From Spirulina subsalsa PCC 9445 (GTDB taxonomy: Bacteria; Cyanobacteriota; Cyanobacteriia; Cyanobacteriales; Spirulinaceae): 64,000 nucleotides of DNA. Below the pieces are notes generated by a model that was not told the origin of the DNA, did no database searches, and saw only the letters and a program-made list of their open reading frames with translations. A program made the position numbers and the translations under genes. The stretch covers positions 3,198,121-3,262,120 of the forward strand of contig NZ_JH980292.1 of the NCBI RefSeq assembly GCF_000314005.1, written 5' to 3'. Below, one piece after another: positions 63,882 to 64,000 of this stretch. Position 1 is the stretch's first letter; each line of letters starts with the position of its first letter.

Positions 63882-64000
63882 TTTTAACTCCTATGGTTGC
63901 CGTTTCCCCTGAATCGAATTTTGGCAACGACTTATAACTGTTTATTGAATTCTGATTCGAGTTTTGGCAGAATTACTGAATGGTTTCATCAACGACTAAG

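Noticed and set aside
63973-64000. Possible gene end on the minus strand (LVVDETIQ then TAA) at the right edge
   Set aside because: Only eight codons are visible, so neither coding status nor family can be supported.

Overview
The window looks like chromosomal DNA of a cyanobacterium. The octamer GCGATCGC (HIP1) recurs throughout. Several genes belong to families mostly confined to cyanobacteria and plastids: a CRR6-type NDH-1 assembly factor, DUF3155, a response regulator fused to DUF3685, an RbcR-type LysR regulator, an Hik2/CSK-like sensor kinase and the pdhB-secD-secF cluster. Most intergenic gaps are packed with dispersed palindromes and GGGAGTC-type G-rich or C-rich repeats, as in large, repeat-laden filamentous cyanobacterial genomes. 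The species cannot be named from the sequence. I saw no rRNA, tRNA or CRISPR array.

Layout. 1-8 kb: the tail of a SAM-hydrolase-like gene, a truncated TnpB, an AI-2E family permease, murD, a universal stress protein, an RNase D-like exonuclease and a membrane M41-like protease. 7.7-10 kb: a substrate-binding lipoprotein gene cut short by a 51-bp perfect palindrome, beside a sensor kinase. 10-15 kb: an ABC ATPase, scpB translationally coupled to a dynamin-like GTPase, then an A/T-rich pair encoding a J-domain protein and an HNH-like protein. 15-26 kb: CRR6, murF, clpS, a secreted FAD oxidoreductase and ppc. 26-33 kb: DUF3155, a histidine kinase overlapping a response regulator, a bacteriohemerythrin and cysK. 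33-41 kb: two TerD proteins, tandem lpxD copies (the second with an in-frame stop), a Uma2 nuclease gene behind a phosphatase remnant, a second GTPase and gnd. 42-50 kb: a wecB-type epimerase, a complete IS4-family element that has split a membrane-protein gene, secF-secD-pdhB and an NnrU/Z-ISO-like protein. 50-55 kb: rbcR, then an A/T-rich island with a C5 DNA methyltransferase convergent with a DUF262-HEPN operon. 55-64 kb: an alpha/beta hydrolase, a cluster of DnaA-box-like sites, PHP, ADP-ribosylglycohydrolase and PgeF genes, a matrixin-like protease and two chemoreceptors.

The best candidates for undescribed biology are three. (1) The methyltransferase / HEPN / DUF262 island at 51.6-54.5 kb looks like a modification gene plus a possible RNase-type effector and a DUF262 protein. 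(2) The J-domain/HNH gene pair at 13.2-14.8 kb is unassigned. (3) The IS4-family element at 44.07-45.25 kb has a terminal repeat carrying a stop codon abutting the transposase start codon, so transposase translation could be coupled to a disrupted host gene. The same end sequence truncates a second gene at 7.7 kb after the same Leu-Glu codons.

Repeat families share the gaps: a heptad GGGAGTC array with canonical G-quadruplex spacing, elements bounded by TAGGGCTTGCTGAATA inverted repeats, a GGGCGCAA/TTGCGCCC palindrome (5 copies) and a GGGGAATTCATGAATTCCCC palindrome (4 copies). In places they have extended or truncated coding sequences.
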